This document shows, piece by piece, positions 1 through 6,772 of a DNA stretch of 6,861 nucleotides. A program made the position numbers and the translations under genes. The stretch is from Sedimenticola sp. GTDB lineage: Bacteria > Pseudomonadota > Gammaproteobacteria > Chromatiales > Chromatiaceae. Within the stretch, counting starts at the first letter, position 1. Every line of letters begins with the position of its first letter. The DNA lies in NCBI GenBank assembly GCA_027041035.1, contig JALULB010000309.1, positions 1 through 6,861 on the forward strand, read 5' to 3'. The notes under the pieces were generated by a model that saw only the letters and a program-made list of their open reading frames with translations, was not told the DNA's origin and searched no databases.

Positions 1-1
1 G

Positions 2-820
2 TGGATTCAGTTCCAGTCGATCCGTCTCGCGACCAGCCGAGCGCGGGAGTTGTTTGCCCTGCCGGCGGAACTCGGTGGCTGCTACATCCCCGAAAACGGC
101 ATTCATGGGCGAATCGAAATACGCGATCTGTCGTTCCGCCATCCCGGCCAGGAGAGCCCTCAACTGGCGCATGTCGATCTGACCATCGAAGCCGGCGAGA
201 GTATTGCCATCAGCGGCGAGAACGGGGTCGGGAAAAGCACCACGATCGACTTGTTGTCGGCCTATCTGACACCGGATGACGGCGAGATCCTGCTCGATGG
301 CCATCCGCTTCAGGACTACGACCTGGAATACCTGCGCGCGCGGGTCGGCATCGTGCCGCAGAAGGGTACGCTGTTCGAGGGCAGTATCCTGGAGAACATG
401 ACGCTGTTCCGCGACGGCGAGGCCGTGGACCAGGCGCTGGAGCTGGCCTCCCGGCTGGGTCTGAACGGCATCATCGCGCAGCTTCCGAACGGCCTGGATA
501 CGCGCATCGGCGGCGCGGCGGTCGACACCCTGTCGGATGGCGTGCGTCAGCAGATCGTGCTGATTCGCTCATTGATCGGCAACCCGAGCCTGGTCCTGTT
601 CGACGATGCGAACGCCAATTTCGACATCCGCAACGACAATCATCTGCTGCGCCTGCTCACCGAGATGAAGGGGGAAAAGACCCTGGTCATCGTCTCGCAC
701 CGGCCGTCCTTCATACGCCTTTGCGATCGGCATGTGACGCTGGCGGAGGGTCGTTTTCACGAAACGACGCCTCGCGCGCTGGCATTCCCGAAGCCGAGGG
801 CAGTCCGTCATGGCGGCTGA
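2..820 (+). CDS. Type I secretion ABC transporter, C-terminal ATPase part (5'-truncated by window edge), degenerate Walker B
   Basis: The reading frame is open from the window edge, so about 272 C-terminal residues of a longer ABC exporter are visible and the membrane domain lies upstream. The first residues (WIQFQSIRLATSRARELF) look like the helix linking the last membrane segment to the ATPase domain, so the TTG at 50 is not a real start. Counting from that TTG as residue 1, the ATPase motifs are Walker A GENGVGKST (56-64), Q-loop Q104, signature LSDGVRQQI (161-169), Walker B LVLFDD (181-186), D-loop NANFD and H-loop H217. The Walker B catalytic Glu is Asp (D186, bases 605-607), and the A-loop aromatic residue is His (FRH). 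The signature keeps its Ser and Gly. This combination suggests a subunit that does not hydrolyse ATP at its own site but completes the partner's site. The stop overlaps the next gene by 11 bases, so the two are probably translationally coupled. The family is clear; the secreted substrate is unknown. Confidence 0.9.
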   Translation, partial: WIQFQSIRLATSRARELFALPAELGGCYIPENGIHGRIEIRDLSFRHPGQESPQLAHVDLTIEAGESIAISGENGVGKSTTIDLLSAYLTPDDGEILLDGHPLQDYDLEYLRARVGIVPQKGTLFEGSILENMTLFRDGEAVDQALELASRLGLNGIIAQLPNGLDTRIGGAAVDTLSDGVRQQIVLIRSLIGNPSLVLFDDANANFDIRNDNHLLRLLTEMKGEKTLVIVSHRPSFIRLCDRHVTLAEGRFHETTPRALAFPKPRAVRHGG

Positions 821-2951
821 AGCCTTTATCACCGAAGCGCTCGCGGCAGCGATACGCGGCCGACGGCTGGATACATTCGACTCCGATTCTCCCTGGGCGG
901 CCTGTCTGCCACCGCTGCTACGGGCGCTCGGCCACGACGACGATGCCCGTGAGCTGATCGAGGCGTTGCCGCACTTCGCCAAGGAACTGGAGCTGCTGGA
1001 CATCCGCAATGTGCTCGTCAACCTGGGATATGAAAGCTCGCCGCTGAAGACGCGCGCCGACCGCATCGCGAGCGAACTCTATCCCTGTCTGTTCGTCGCC
1101 GACGACAGCCTGCTGGTGATCTGCCGCGACAAGCATGGCGACGTGGCGTGCTTCGACGCCATGCAACGCCGCTGGCGGCAGGGCGAACCACCCGCCCTGA
1201 ACGGTACGGCCTACCTGTTCACCGAGCGCGACGACGCGCAGCCGCGCACGGCATCGGGTGAAAGCTGGACCTTCCGGCTGATGATGCGCTTCAAGAGCCT
1301 CCTGCTGCATCTGCTGTTGATGACCGGCCTGATCAACCTGGTCGCGCTGGCCGTGCCGCTGTTCGTGATGGTCGTCTACGACAAGGTCATCGGTTCACAC
1401 TCCAGCGATTCCTTGCCGTACATGATCGCCGGCATCTCGATTCTGCTGCTCGCCGACCTGCTGCTGCGCAATCTGCGCGCGCGCCTGCTCGGCCATGTCG
1501 CGGGTCGCCTCGATTACCTGATCGGTACCTCGGTGTTCCAACAACTGCTACGCCTGCCGCCGATCTATACCGAACGCTCGACGATGAACGCCCAGCTCAA
1601 TCGCATCCGCCAGTTCGATACCCTGCGCGACTTCTTCACCGGATCGAATGCCGCGAACCTGCTGGAGCTGCCGTTCGCATTGCTGTTTCTTGGCGTGATC
1701 GCCGCATTGGCCGGACCGATCGTATTCGTGCCGATCGCGATGGCCGGCGCCTATGCGCTGTTCGGCCTGTTCTGGATGCCGCACCTGAAATCCCGGCTCC
1801 GCGCGGCGGCGAACACGCGCAACAATCACCAGCGCATGCTGATGCAGACGCTCGACGGTCGCGACGAGATCAAGGCGGTCGGTGGCGAAACCCGTTGGTG
1901 GGCGCGTTTTCGCGAACTGTCCGGAGAATCGGTCAACGCCAGCCGCGCCAGTTATATGGCCAATGCGGTGCTGAATACGGTGTCACAGGCGTTGATGACG
2001 CTGGCTGCCGTCGCCGTCGTCGGCCTGGGCGCCGAGGCGGTCATCGCCGGCGAGATGAGCGTCGGCGCGCTGATCGCGACGATGGCATTGGTGTGGCGCG
2101 TGTTGTCGCCACTCCAGGCCGCGTTCCTGTCCGCGAATCGCATCGAGCAGGTGTTGAAGGCGGCACGCCAGATCAACCAGCTGATGAAGCTGCCGGTCGA
2201 GAAGCAGCACGGTAAATCCAGCCTGTTGCGGCACGAAACGCAGGGGCATATCCGTTGCGAGCGGGTCAGTTTCCGCTATGCGCAGGATCAGAATCCGGCC
2301 CTGCTCGGGGTATCGTTGGAGGCCCATCCCGGTGAATTCGTCGCGATCACCGGCAGCACCGGCTCGGGTAAATCCACGCTGTTGAAGCTGATCGCCGGCA
2401 TGTATCGACCGCAGGCAGGCAGCCTCTCGGTGGACACGCTCGATCTGCGCCAGTTGAATGCCATCGAGTGGCGCCGGGCGATCGCCTACGTACCGCAGGA
2501 GACCCGCCTGTTCCATGGCTCCATCGCGCAGAACATGCGGCTGAACAACCCGCTGGCCAGCGATGCGCGGATAGAACGCGCGCTGGACGATGCCGGGATT
2601 CTCGACGACGTGCGCGCGATGCCGGAGGGGATTCACAGCCGTCTGGACGATATCAGCAGCCGTAATCTGCCGCCCGGCGTGTTGCGCGGACTGTCGATGG
2701 CGCGCGCCTTCCTGACGCCGGGACGCATTCTGTTGCTCGATGAACCGGGTGCGTCGCTGGATGACGCCAGCGACGCGCGCTTCATCGAACAGATCAGGCG
2801 TCTGAAAGGCCGACGCACGATCATCATGGTCAGTCACCGGCCATCGCATATCCGCCTCGCGGACAAGGCAATCTTGCTCGAACAAGGCAGTATCGCCTTC
2901 AGCGGCGCGCCGGACGAGGCCATCCAGAAAATCATGGAGAAGGCAAAATGA
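810..2951 (+). CDS. Type I secretion system permease/ATPase with N-terminal C39-like domain and degenerate signature motif
   Basis: A full-length (713 aa) inner-membrane ABC exporter subunit, HlyB/RtxB/LapB-like, that should drive export of an unfolded protein through a HlyD-TolC type channel. Residues 1-150 look like a peptidase-C39-like domain without catalytic residues: aligning PWAACLPPLL with the C39 motif DCGxACLAMI puts Pro28 at the catalytic Cys. About six membrane helices follow, roughly 163-190, 203-222, 284-302, 303-323, 391-411 and 415-436. The ATPase domain has Walker A GSTGSGKST (515-523), Q-loop Q563, Walker B ILLLDEP with catalytic E645, and H-loop H676. Its signature is LPPGV (620-624) instead of LSGGQ, aligned without gaps through the following SMARA helix. 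Walker B is therefore intact while the signature is broken, the mirror image of the upstream gene. The ATG at 810 has GAGGG at 796-800, nine bases upstream, which supports this start. The stop overlaps the HlyD gene by 4 bases. Function as half of a heterodimer is inferred. Confidence 0.93.
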   Translation: MAAEAFITEALAAAIRGRRLDTFDSDSPWAACLPPLLRALGHDDDARELIEALPHFAKELELLDIRNVLVNLGYESSPLKTRADRIASELYPCLFVADDSLLVICRDKHGDVACFDAMQRRWRQGEPPALNGTAYLFTERDDAQPRTASGESWTFRLMMRFKSLLLHLLLMTGLINLVALAVPLFVMVVYDKVIGSHSSDSLPYMIAGISILLLADLLLRNLRARLLGHVAGRLDYLIGTSVFQQLLRLPPIYTERSTMNAQLNRIRQFDTLRDFFTGSNAANLLELPFALLFLGVIAALAGPIVFVPIAMAGAYALFGLFWMPHLKSRLRAAANTRNNHQRMLMQTLDGRDEIKAVGGETRWWARFRELSGESVNASRASYMANAVLNTVSQALMTLAAVAVVGLGAEAVIAGEMSVGALIATMALVWRVLSPLQAAFLSANRIEQVLKAARQINQLMKLPVEKQHGKSSLLRHETQGHIRCERVSFRYAQDQNPALLGVSLEAHPGEFVAITGSTGSGKSTLLKLIAGMYRPQAGSLSVDTLDLRQLNAIEWRRAIAYVPQETRLFHGSIAQNMRLNNPLASDARIERALDDAGILDDVRAMPEGIHSRLDDISSRNLPPGVLRGLSMARAFLTPGRILLLDEPGASLDDASDARFIEQIRRLKGRRTIIMVSHRPSHIRLADKAILLEQGSIAFSGAPDEAIQKIMEKAK
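2936..2943 (+). promoter_or_regulatory. Ribosome binding site of the HlyD gene, inside the preceding coding region
   Basis: GGAGAAGG lies 4 to 8 bases before the ATG at 2948, within the last codons of the ABC gene. Together with the ATGA stop/start overlap it fixes the HlyD start and points to coupled translation of the exporter subunits. Confidence 0.75.
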
Positions 2952-4285
2952 GCCATGCGAGAACACCCGTGAAGCTGCATCGCGCCCGCGCGCGCTTTCT
3001 CAATCAGGCGTTGCAGTTGGAGGAGCATCGTCCGACGGGCATCATCGGCGCGGCGATCCTGGTCAGCGCCGGACTGTTGCTCGGCGCTGTCGCCTGGGCT
3101 TCGATCACGCGCATCAACGAGGTCGCCCACGCCCCCGGCGAGGTCGTGCCAGCAGGCTATATCCATGACATCCAGCACTTGGAGGGCGGCATCGTGTCGG
3201 CCATCCATGTCAGCAACGGCGAACGTGTCGAACGCGATCAGCCGCTGCTCAGTCTGGCGCCGTCGATGCGTCGCAGCGCCTATGAGCAGCTGCGGGTTCG
3301 CGGCGCGACGTTGGCGCTGAAGGCCGAGCGACTGCGGGCATTGCTGAATGATGAACAACCGGATTTTGGCGAACTGGCGGAACGCTATCCCGAACTCGCG
3401 AAGAAACAGGCGAGCCTGTTCCTGGCTCAGAAGGCCCGGTTCGAGACGGACCTGGCGGTGCTCGACGCCCAGATCCAGCAGCGGGAAAGCGAGCACCAGC
3501 GCCAGCAAAACCAGGCCCGCGCGATCCGCGCGGAGATCCGCCTGTTGCGCGAACAGGTCGAGATTCGCCGCAAGCTGGCCGACAGCAACATGGTGTCGAA
3601 GACCGAGCTGCTCCGCACCCAGAGTCGGCTTGCCGAGACCCTGAGCGAGCGCCGCCGCATCCTGGACGACATCGGTGTCGCCGAGGCCGCGCTGCGGGAG
3701 GCTCGGGAAAGACGTCTCGATCGCCTCAGCGAGCAGCGCCGCGACATGCGGATGGAGGCCGGCCGGGTGGCCAGCCAGCTGGCAGAGAATCGTCACGCAC
3801 TGGATGAAGCGCGCGACCGGGTACGACGCCTGGAGATACGCGCGCCGACGGACGGCATCGTCAAGGGCCTTTCAATAACCAGCATCAACGCGGTGATCAA
3901 GCCCGGACAGGTGATCATGCAGGTGGTGCCGGTGGCCAGCGAGCTGGTCGTCGAGGCCCGCGTCAGTCCGCGGGACATCGGCCATGTGCATGTCGGCCAG
4001 TCCGCCGAGATCCGTCTCGCGGCCTATGATGCCTCGCGCTTCGGCGGTATCCCGGGCAAGGTGAAACGCCTGTCGGCCTCCACCTATCTCGATGCACGAA
4101 GACAGCCCTATTACCGCGCCGAGATCGCGCTGGCCGCCGACCATGTCGGCGACCCGGCCGCCGGGTTGCGCATCCTCCCCGGCATGACCGCGACGGCCAA
4201 CATCCAGACCGGCGACAAGACCATCATGGCCTACCTGATGAAGCCGGTATCACGCGGCTTCAGCAACGCCTTCGTGGAACGCTGA
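2948..4285 (+). CDS. HlyD family type I secretion periplasmic adaptor (membrane fusion protein)
   Basis: The 445-residue protein should bridge the inner-membrane ABC pair to an outer-membrane TolC-like channel. It has a short cytoplasmic N-terminus, one membrane segment (about 31-53), and a split biotinyl/lipoyl-like domain whose first half is about 57-105 (EVVPAGYIHDIQHLEGGIV and nearby). A long Glu/Arg/Gln-rich helical hairpin follows (about 108-295), then the second lipoyl half beginning IRAPTDGIVKGL (297-308) and a beta-barrel domain. The C-terminus (409-431, ILPGMTATANIQTG and KTIMAYLM) fits the classic HlyD-family signature at every position: Gly412, Met413, Gly422 and Lys424 are followed by paired hydrophobics. 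The length is normal for HlyD/LapC/PrtE proteins. The start overlaps the preceding stop as ATGA and has its own GGAG. It is the last gene of the operon; no tolC-like gene or RTX substrate follows, because the next gene is on the other strand. Confidence 0.96.
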   Translation: MSHARTPVKLHRARARFLNQALQLEEHRPTGIIGAAILVSAGLLLGAVAWASITRINEVAHAPGEVVPAGYIHDIQHLEGGIVSAIHVSNGERVERDQPLLSLAPSMRRSAYEQLRVRGATLALKAERLRALLNDEQPDFGELAERYPELAKKQASLFLAQKARFETDLAVLDAQIQQRESEHQRQQNQARAIRAEIRLLREQVEIRRKLADSNMVSKTELLRTQSRLAETLSERRRILDDIGVAEAALREARERRLDRLSEQRRDMRMEAGRVASQLAENRHALDEARDRVRRLEIRAPTDGIVKGLSITSINAVIKPGQVIMQVVPVASELVVEARVSPRDIGHVHVGQSAEIRLAAYDASRFGGIPGKVKRLSASTYLDARRQPYYRAEIALAADHVGDPAAGLRILPGMTATANIQTGDKTIMAYLMKPVSRGFSNAFVER

Positions 4286-4309
4286 ACCCGGGCTGTCCAA
4301 CGGGGCACC

Positions 4310-4966
4310 TCAGTCCAGAATGCGCCCCGGCTCGTCCTGCTTCAGATAGGCTTCTTCCGCGTCGCTGAGATCGACTTCGTCGTAACCGGTGATCATCGGC
4401 TTGACGTGCTCGACGAACGAATGCCCGGTGGTCAGCAGATAGACGTGGATGATGATGAACACCGCGATCGCGAAAGCGGCGGCGGTGTGAATCACGGCGA
4501 CCCATTCCAGCGTGTTGCTGGTCAGCGGTCCTTCCGACCAGAAGCCGTAGGACAGGTAGGCCAGCCCGGACAGCCACAGCAGCGGAAACAGCAGGGTCTT
4601 CAACGCCAGGTAGGAACCCGCCTGCAACGGGTTGTGCTTGTGCCAGAAACGCTTGCGGTAGGGATGCTCCTCCCCCTTGAAGATGCCGTAGGCGTAATAC
4701 CTGGCGACGGCGATCAGACCGTCCGTGGTCGGCAGGTAATGGCGCCAGTTGCCGGTGGTGAGATGCCAGAAGATGGCGAATGTCCACAGCACGATCAGCG
4801 CGATGGCCGCAATGACATGCGTCCATACCATGGTCTCGAAGTTCATCAAATGGTGATAACCATGGATACCCGCGCCGGAGAACAACAAGGTGAAGATCAG
4901 CAACACCTGGGTCCAGTGCCAGAAGCGTTCGAATCGGGTGAATACCTTGACCTTATGCAGACTCAT
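4310..4966 (-). CDS. Cytochrome b/b6 domain protein (FdhI / thiosulfate reductase type b-heme quinol-oxidising subunit)
   Basis: A 218-residue integral membrane di-heme cytochrome b that probably passes electrons between the quinone pool and the octaheme cytochrome encoded just upstream. Four hydrophobic helices are visible, around residues 14-36, 44-70, 120-142 and 152-180. Histidines H17 (RFERFWHWTQ), H50, H160 (VAVIHTAAA) and H174 (FIIIHVYLLTTGH) sit where the four b-heme ligands of formate dehydrogenase gamma subunits lie; H68 is an extra candidate. The C-terminal tail (from about 190) is acidic and soluble. The start is supported by the ATGA overlap with the octaheme gene's stop (4963-4966) and by GGAGG (4975-4979), eight bases before the ATG. 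The family assignment is firm. The direction of electron flow and the pairing with the octaheme protein are inferred from operon structure. Confidence 0.93.
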   Translation of the reverse strand: MSLHKVKVFTRFERFWHWTQVLLIFTLLFSGAGIHGYHHLMNFETMVWTHVIAAIALIVLWTFAIFWHLTTGNWRHYLPTTDGLIAVARYYAYGIFKGEEHPYRKRFWHKHNPLQAGSYLALKTLLFPLLWLSGLAYLSYGFWSEGPLTSNTLEWVAVIHTAAAFAIAVFIIIHVYLLTTGHSFVEHVKPMITGYDEVDLSDAEEAYLKQDEPGRILD

Positions 4967-6681
4967 TGTCCTTTCCTCCGGCTAGCCAGAAAGACTCTCA
5001 GGGCACCATGCCCCAACACACCCAGCAGGGTCAGCAACACCGCCAGCAGACCGATGCGATCCACCCATTTGTTGCTGTCGCGTCCCGGCATGTAGAAGCC
5101 GGCCAGGTTCTTCAGACGCCCCTTTTTCGCATGACATTCGCGGCACGCCAGGGCCTTCTCCTTTGGCGCGACCATATGCACGATCGGCCAGTAGGAGTAG
5201 GTTTTCACGAAACCGTATTCACCGCTATAGGGCAGGTCGAAATCATCCATGCCGTGCTTGATCGCGCGGCCAAAATTGTAGTTTCCCCAGAACGCATCCT
5301 TGTCGTCACCCCACAGATGCATATACACCAGCGTGTTATTGCCCTTGTCGTATGGCTGGTAGGTCACCATGCGCTTGAACGGCCAGATACGCGAACCCGG
5401 ATCGGATGCGCTGCCTTCGAGATGGTTTATCTCGACCGGCTTGGAGGGATCGAACTGGGTGGTCACCAGGGTGTAGTCCTCCTTGCCGTTGAACCAGACA
5501 TACTCGGGTATCACGTTCTCGGCGTACTTGAAGTTGCCCTTGATCGACTTGTAGGTATGCCGCGCCTCGCCGTTGCCTTGCACATAGCCTTCCTCGCGGA
5601 AGCCTTCGCCGTTGCGCGTGCGGCCGGCGGTGCGCCAGTCCCACTCGACCTTGGTTGCCACGCCACCCCGCGCGAAGGCGGGCACGTGACAGGTGGCGCA
5701 GGCGACGCGGTCGGTATGATCGTTCAGCTTGATCCCCATCAGGCCCAGCTTGCCGTGCGGCTGGTTGTCATGGCAGCTTTCGCAGGTCGCCGTCTGTCGC
5801 GGCAGGCCCGGCTTGCCGCGACCTGCGGTATCCTTCGCGATCGGCGCATACCGGCTGCCCGCCCATTCATGGCCTTCACCGACATGGCAGATGCCGCAGG
5901 CGAAGTTCTCGCCATCCTCGCCCATGTGTACATCGACATCCCGCGTCGGCTTGAACAGCGCCGAGGAGAGATCGCCGTGCTTCACGTTGTCGCCGCCGCC
6001 TCCGTAGAAATGGCATGCGCCACAATTATTGCGGCCCGGCAGCTTCACGCTCTGCGCGACCTTGGTCCAGTCGATCGCGGGCTTGCCCTCGAACATCACC
6101 GCGCAGGCCTTGTTTCCCTTGGTGGGCGGCAGTTTGTAGTAGGTACCGGTGGAATCGTGACACACCAGGCAATCGATATTTTTCTGGTTGCTGAAGTCGT
6201 AGGTGCGGGAATCCTTCAGACCATAACCGGCGTGACACTGGGCGCACATGCCTTCGTTGCCGGCCGCGTTGGTGCAGAAGTTATTCACCAGGTAGCGCTT
6301 GCCCAGTTGCTGCCCGGTTTCCGGGTTGTGATAGGACCAGGTCCAGTGCTTGTTCTTGACGAACTGGTCGCCAGCCTTGTTATGGCATTTCAGGCAGGCC
6401 TCGGTGACCTCCGGACCGCTGTTGAACGGGCCTTGCAGCTCCTTCAGTTTGGCGTGATCCGTGGTGGATTTGTCGTCCTCCTTCTTGCCCAGCCGGGTGA
6501 CCGACTTGTCGACCGGACGATGGCTGGTGGCCTCGGTGTATTCGCGGATACCCACTTCCACGCCGCCAGCCGTCTTGCCGGGTGCCGTGATGCTTGGCAG
6601 CGTTTCCGCCAGTAGAGGCAGGGTCAGGCAGCTCAGCAAACCGGCAAATACCAGGCGCGCGAGCAATAGATTTCGGTACAT
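4963..6681 (-). CDS. Octaheme c-type cytochrome, tetrathionate reductase (OTR) family, membrane-anchored
   Basis: A periplasmic eight-heme cytochrome, 572 residues from the chosen start. The signal peptide MYRNLLLARLVFAGLLSCL ends in a likely cleavage site after LPLLA (residue 25). Eight CxxCH motifs occur: CLKCH 96, CAQCH 146, CLVCH 171, CGACH 220, CGICH 262, CESCH 300, CATCH 328 and CRECH 513. About 180 residues without heme motifs separate the last two. The spacing and context (NNFC before heme 2, IDCLVCHDSTGTY at heme 3, HMVAPKEKALACRECH at heme 8) match my memory of the OTR family, whose Shewanella member reduces tetrathionate, nitrite and hydroxylamine in vitro. A C-terminal helix (about 543-566) followed by RRK anchors it in the inner membrane. 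Two cysteines outside heme motifs, C136 and C193, remain in the mature protein. The frame is open upstream to 6786, but AAGGAG seven bases before 6681 and the signal peptide decide the start. The physiological substrate is uncertain. Confidence 0.93.
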   Translation of the reverse strand: MYRNLLLARLVFAGLLSCLTLPLLAETLPSITAPGKTAGGVEVGIREYTEATSHRPVDKSVTRLGKKEDDKSTTDHAKLKELQGPFNSGPEVTEACLKCHNKAGDQFVKNKHWTWSYHNPETGQQLGKRYLVNNFCTNAAGNEGMCAQCHAGYGLKDSRTYDFSNQKNIDCLVCHDSTGTYYKLPPTKGNKACAVMFEGKPAIDWTKVAQSVKLPGRNNCGACHFYGGGGDNVKHGDLSSALFKPTRDVDVHMGEDGENFACGICHVGEGHEWAGSRYAPIAKDTAGRGKPGLPRQTATCESCHDNQPHGKLGLMGIKLNDHTDRVACATCHVPAFARGGVATKVEWDWRTAGRTRNGEGFREEGYVQGNGEARHTYKSIKGNFKYAENVIPEYVWFNGKEDYTLVTTQFDPSKPVEINHLEGSASDPGSRIWPFKRMVTYQPYDKGNNTLVYMHLWGDDKDAFWGNYNFGRAIKHGMDDFDLPYSGEYGFVKTYSYWPIVHMVAPKEKALACRECHAKKGRLKNLAGFYMPGRDSNKWVDRIGLLAVLLTLLGVLGHGALRVFLASRRKGQ

Positions 6682-6688
6682 GATGCAT

Positions 6689-6694
6689 CTCCTT
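6689..6694 (-). promoter_or_regulatory. Ribosome binding site of the octaheme cytochrome gene
   Basis: The minus strand reads AAGGAG here, seven bases before the ATG at 6681-6679. The encoded protein then begins directly with a signal peptide. Upstream in-frame starts such as the one at 6786 have no comparable site, lie before the predicted transcription start, and would bury the signal peptide behind 35 charged residues. Confidence 0.85.
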
Positions 6695-6702
6695 CGGCCA
6701 GA

Positions 6703-6730
6703 AGTCGGTTGGTTCATCGCCAACCGGACT
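6703..6730 (-). promoter_or_regulatory. Bulged hairpin in the leader of the octaheme operon
   Basis: Plus-strand arms AGTCGGTTGG (6703-6712) and CCAACCGGACT (6720-6730) pair over 10 base pairs with one bulged G (6727) and a 7-base loop. It lies wholly within the predicted 57-base untranslated leader, starting about 8 bases before the AAGGAG. No T-run follows on the minus strand, so it is not a terminator. It could stabilise the message, tune access to the ribosome binding site, or be a DNA operator. Confidence 0.5.
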
Positions 6731-6744
6731 GAATTTATTTCGCG

Positions 6745-6750
6745 ATCATA
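6745..6750 (-). promoter_or_regulatory. Predicted -10 element (TATGAT) of the octaheme cytochrome operon
   Basis: On the minus strand TATGAT matches the sigma-70 TATAAT consensus at five of six positions. It predicts a start at about 6738, an A, leaving a 57-base leader. There is no convincing -35 hexamer, as expected for an activator-dependent promoter; the FNR-like box takes its place. Confidence 0.65.
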
Positions 6751-6772
6751 ACCCCGCCGCCAAATAGAATCT

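Noticed and set aside
1..279. A GTG-started 92-codon frame at the left edge.
   Set aside because: It is out of frame with the ABC ATPase, whose Walker A and upstream linker are read through the same bases in frame 2.
1983..2966. A 327-codon open frame on the minus strand inside the second ABC gene, and a similar one at 2834-3796.
   Set aside because: Both lie opposite clear ABC and HlyD coding sequence and show no family features; they are codon-bias shadows.
4287..4304. A possible terminator stem between the convergent operons (CCCG/CGGG).
   Set aside because: There are only four base pairs, a 10-base loop and no T-run on either strand.
4966..6615. A 549-codon open frame on the plus strand opposite the octaheme cytochrome gene.
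   Set aside because: It is antisense to a gene with eight CxxCH motifs and a signal peptide. Its translation is a low-complexity hydrophobic/His/Arg mix typical of the complement of GC-rich codons, with no recognisable domain.
6622..6681. A lipoprotein signal in the octaheme protein (LLSC at residues 15-18).
   Set aside because: The Cys is inside the hydrophobic core and is followed by more hydrophobic residues and a standard signal peptidase I site (LLA-ET); the lipobox fit is poor.
6734..6751. A palindrome around TCGCGA with TTAT/ATAA flanks, considered as a repressor operator.
   Set aside because: The arms are short and interrupted and overlap the -10 element, whose AT-rich sequence explains them; no family consensus is matched.
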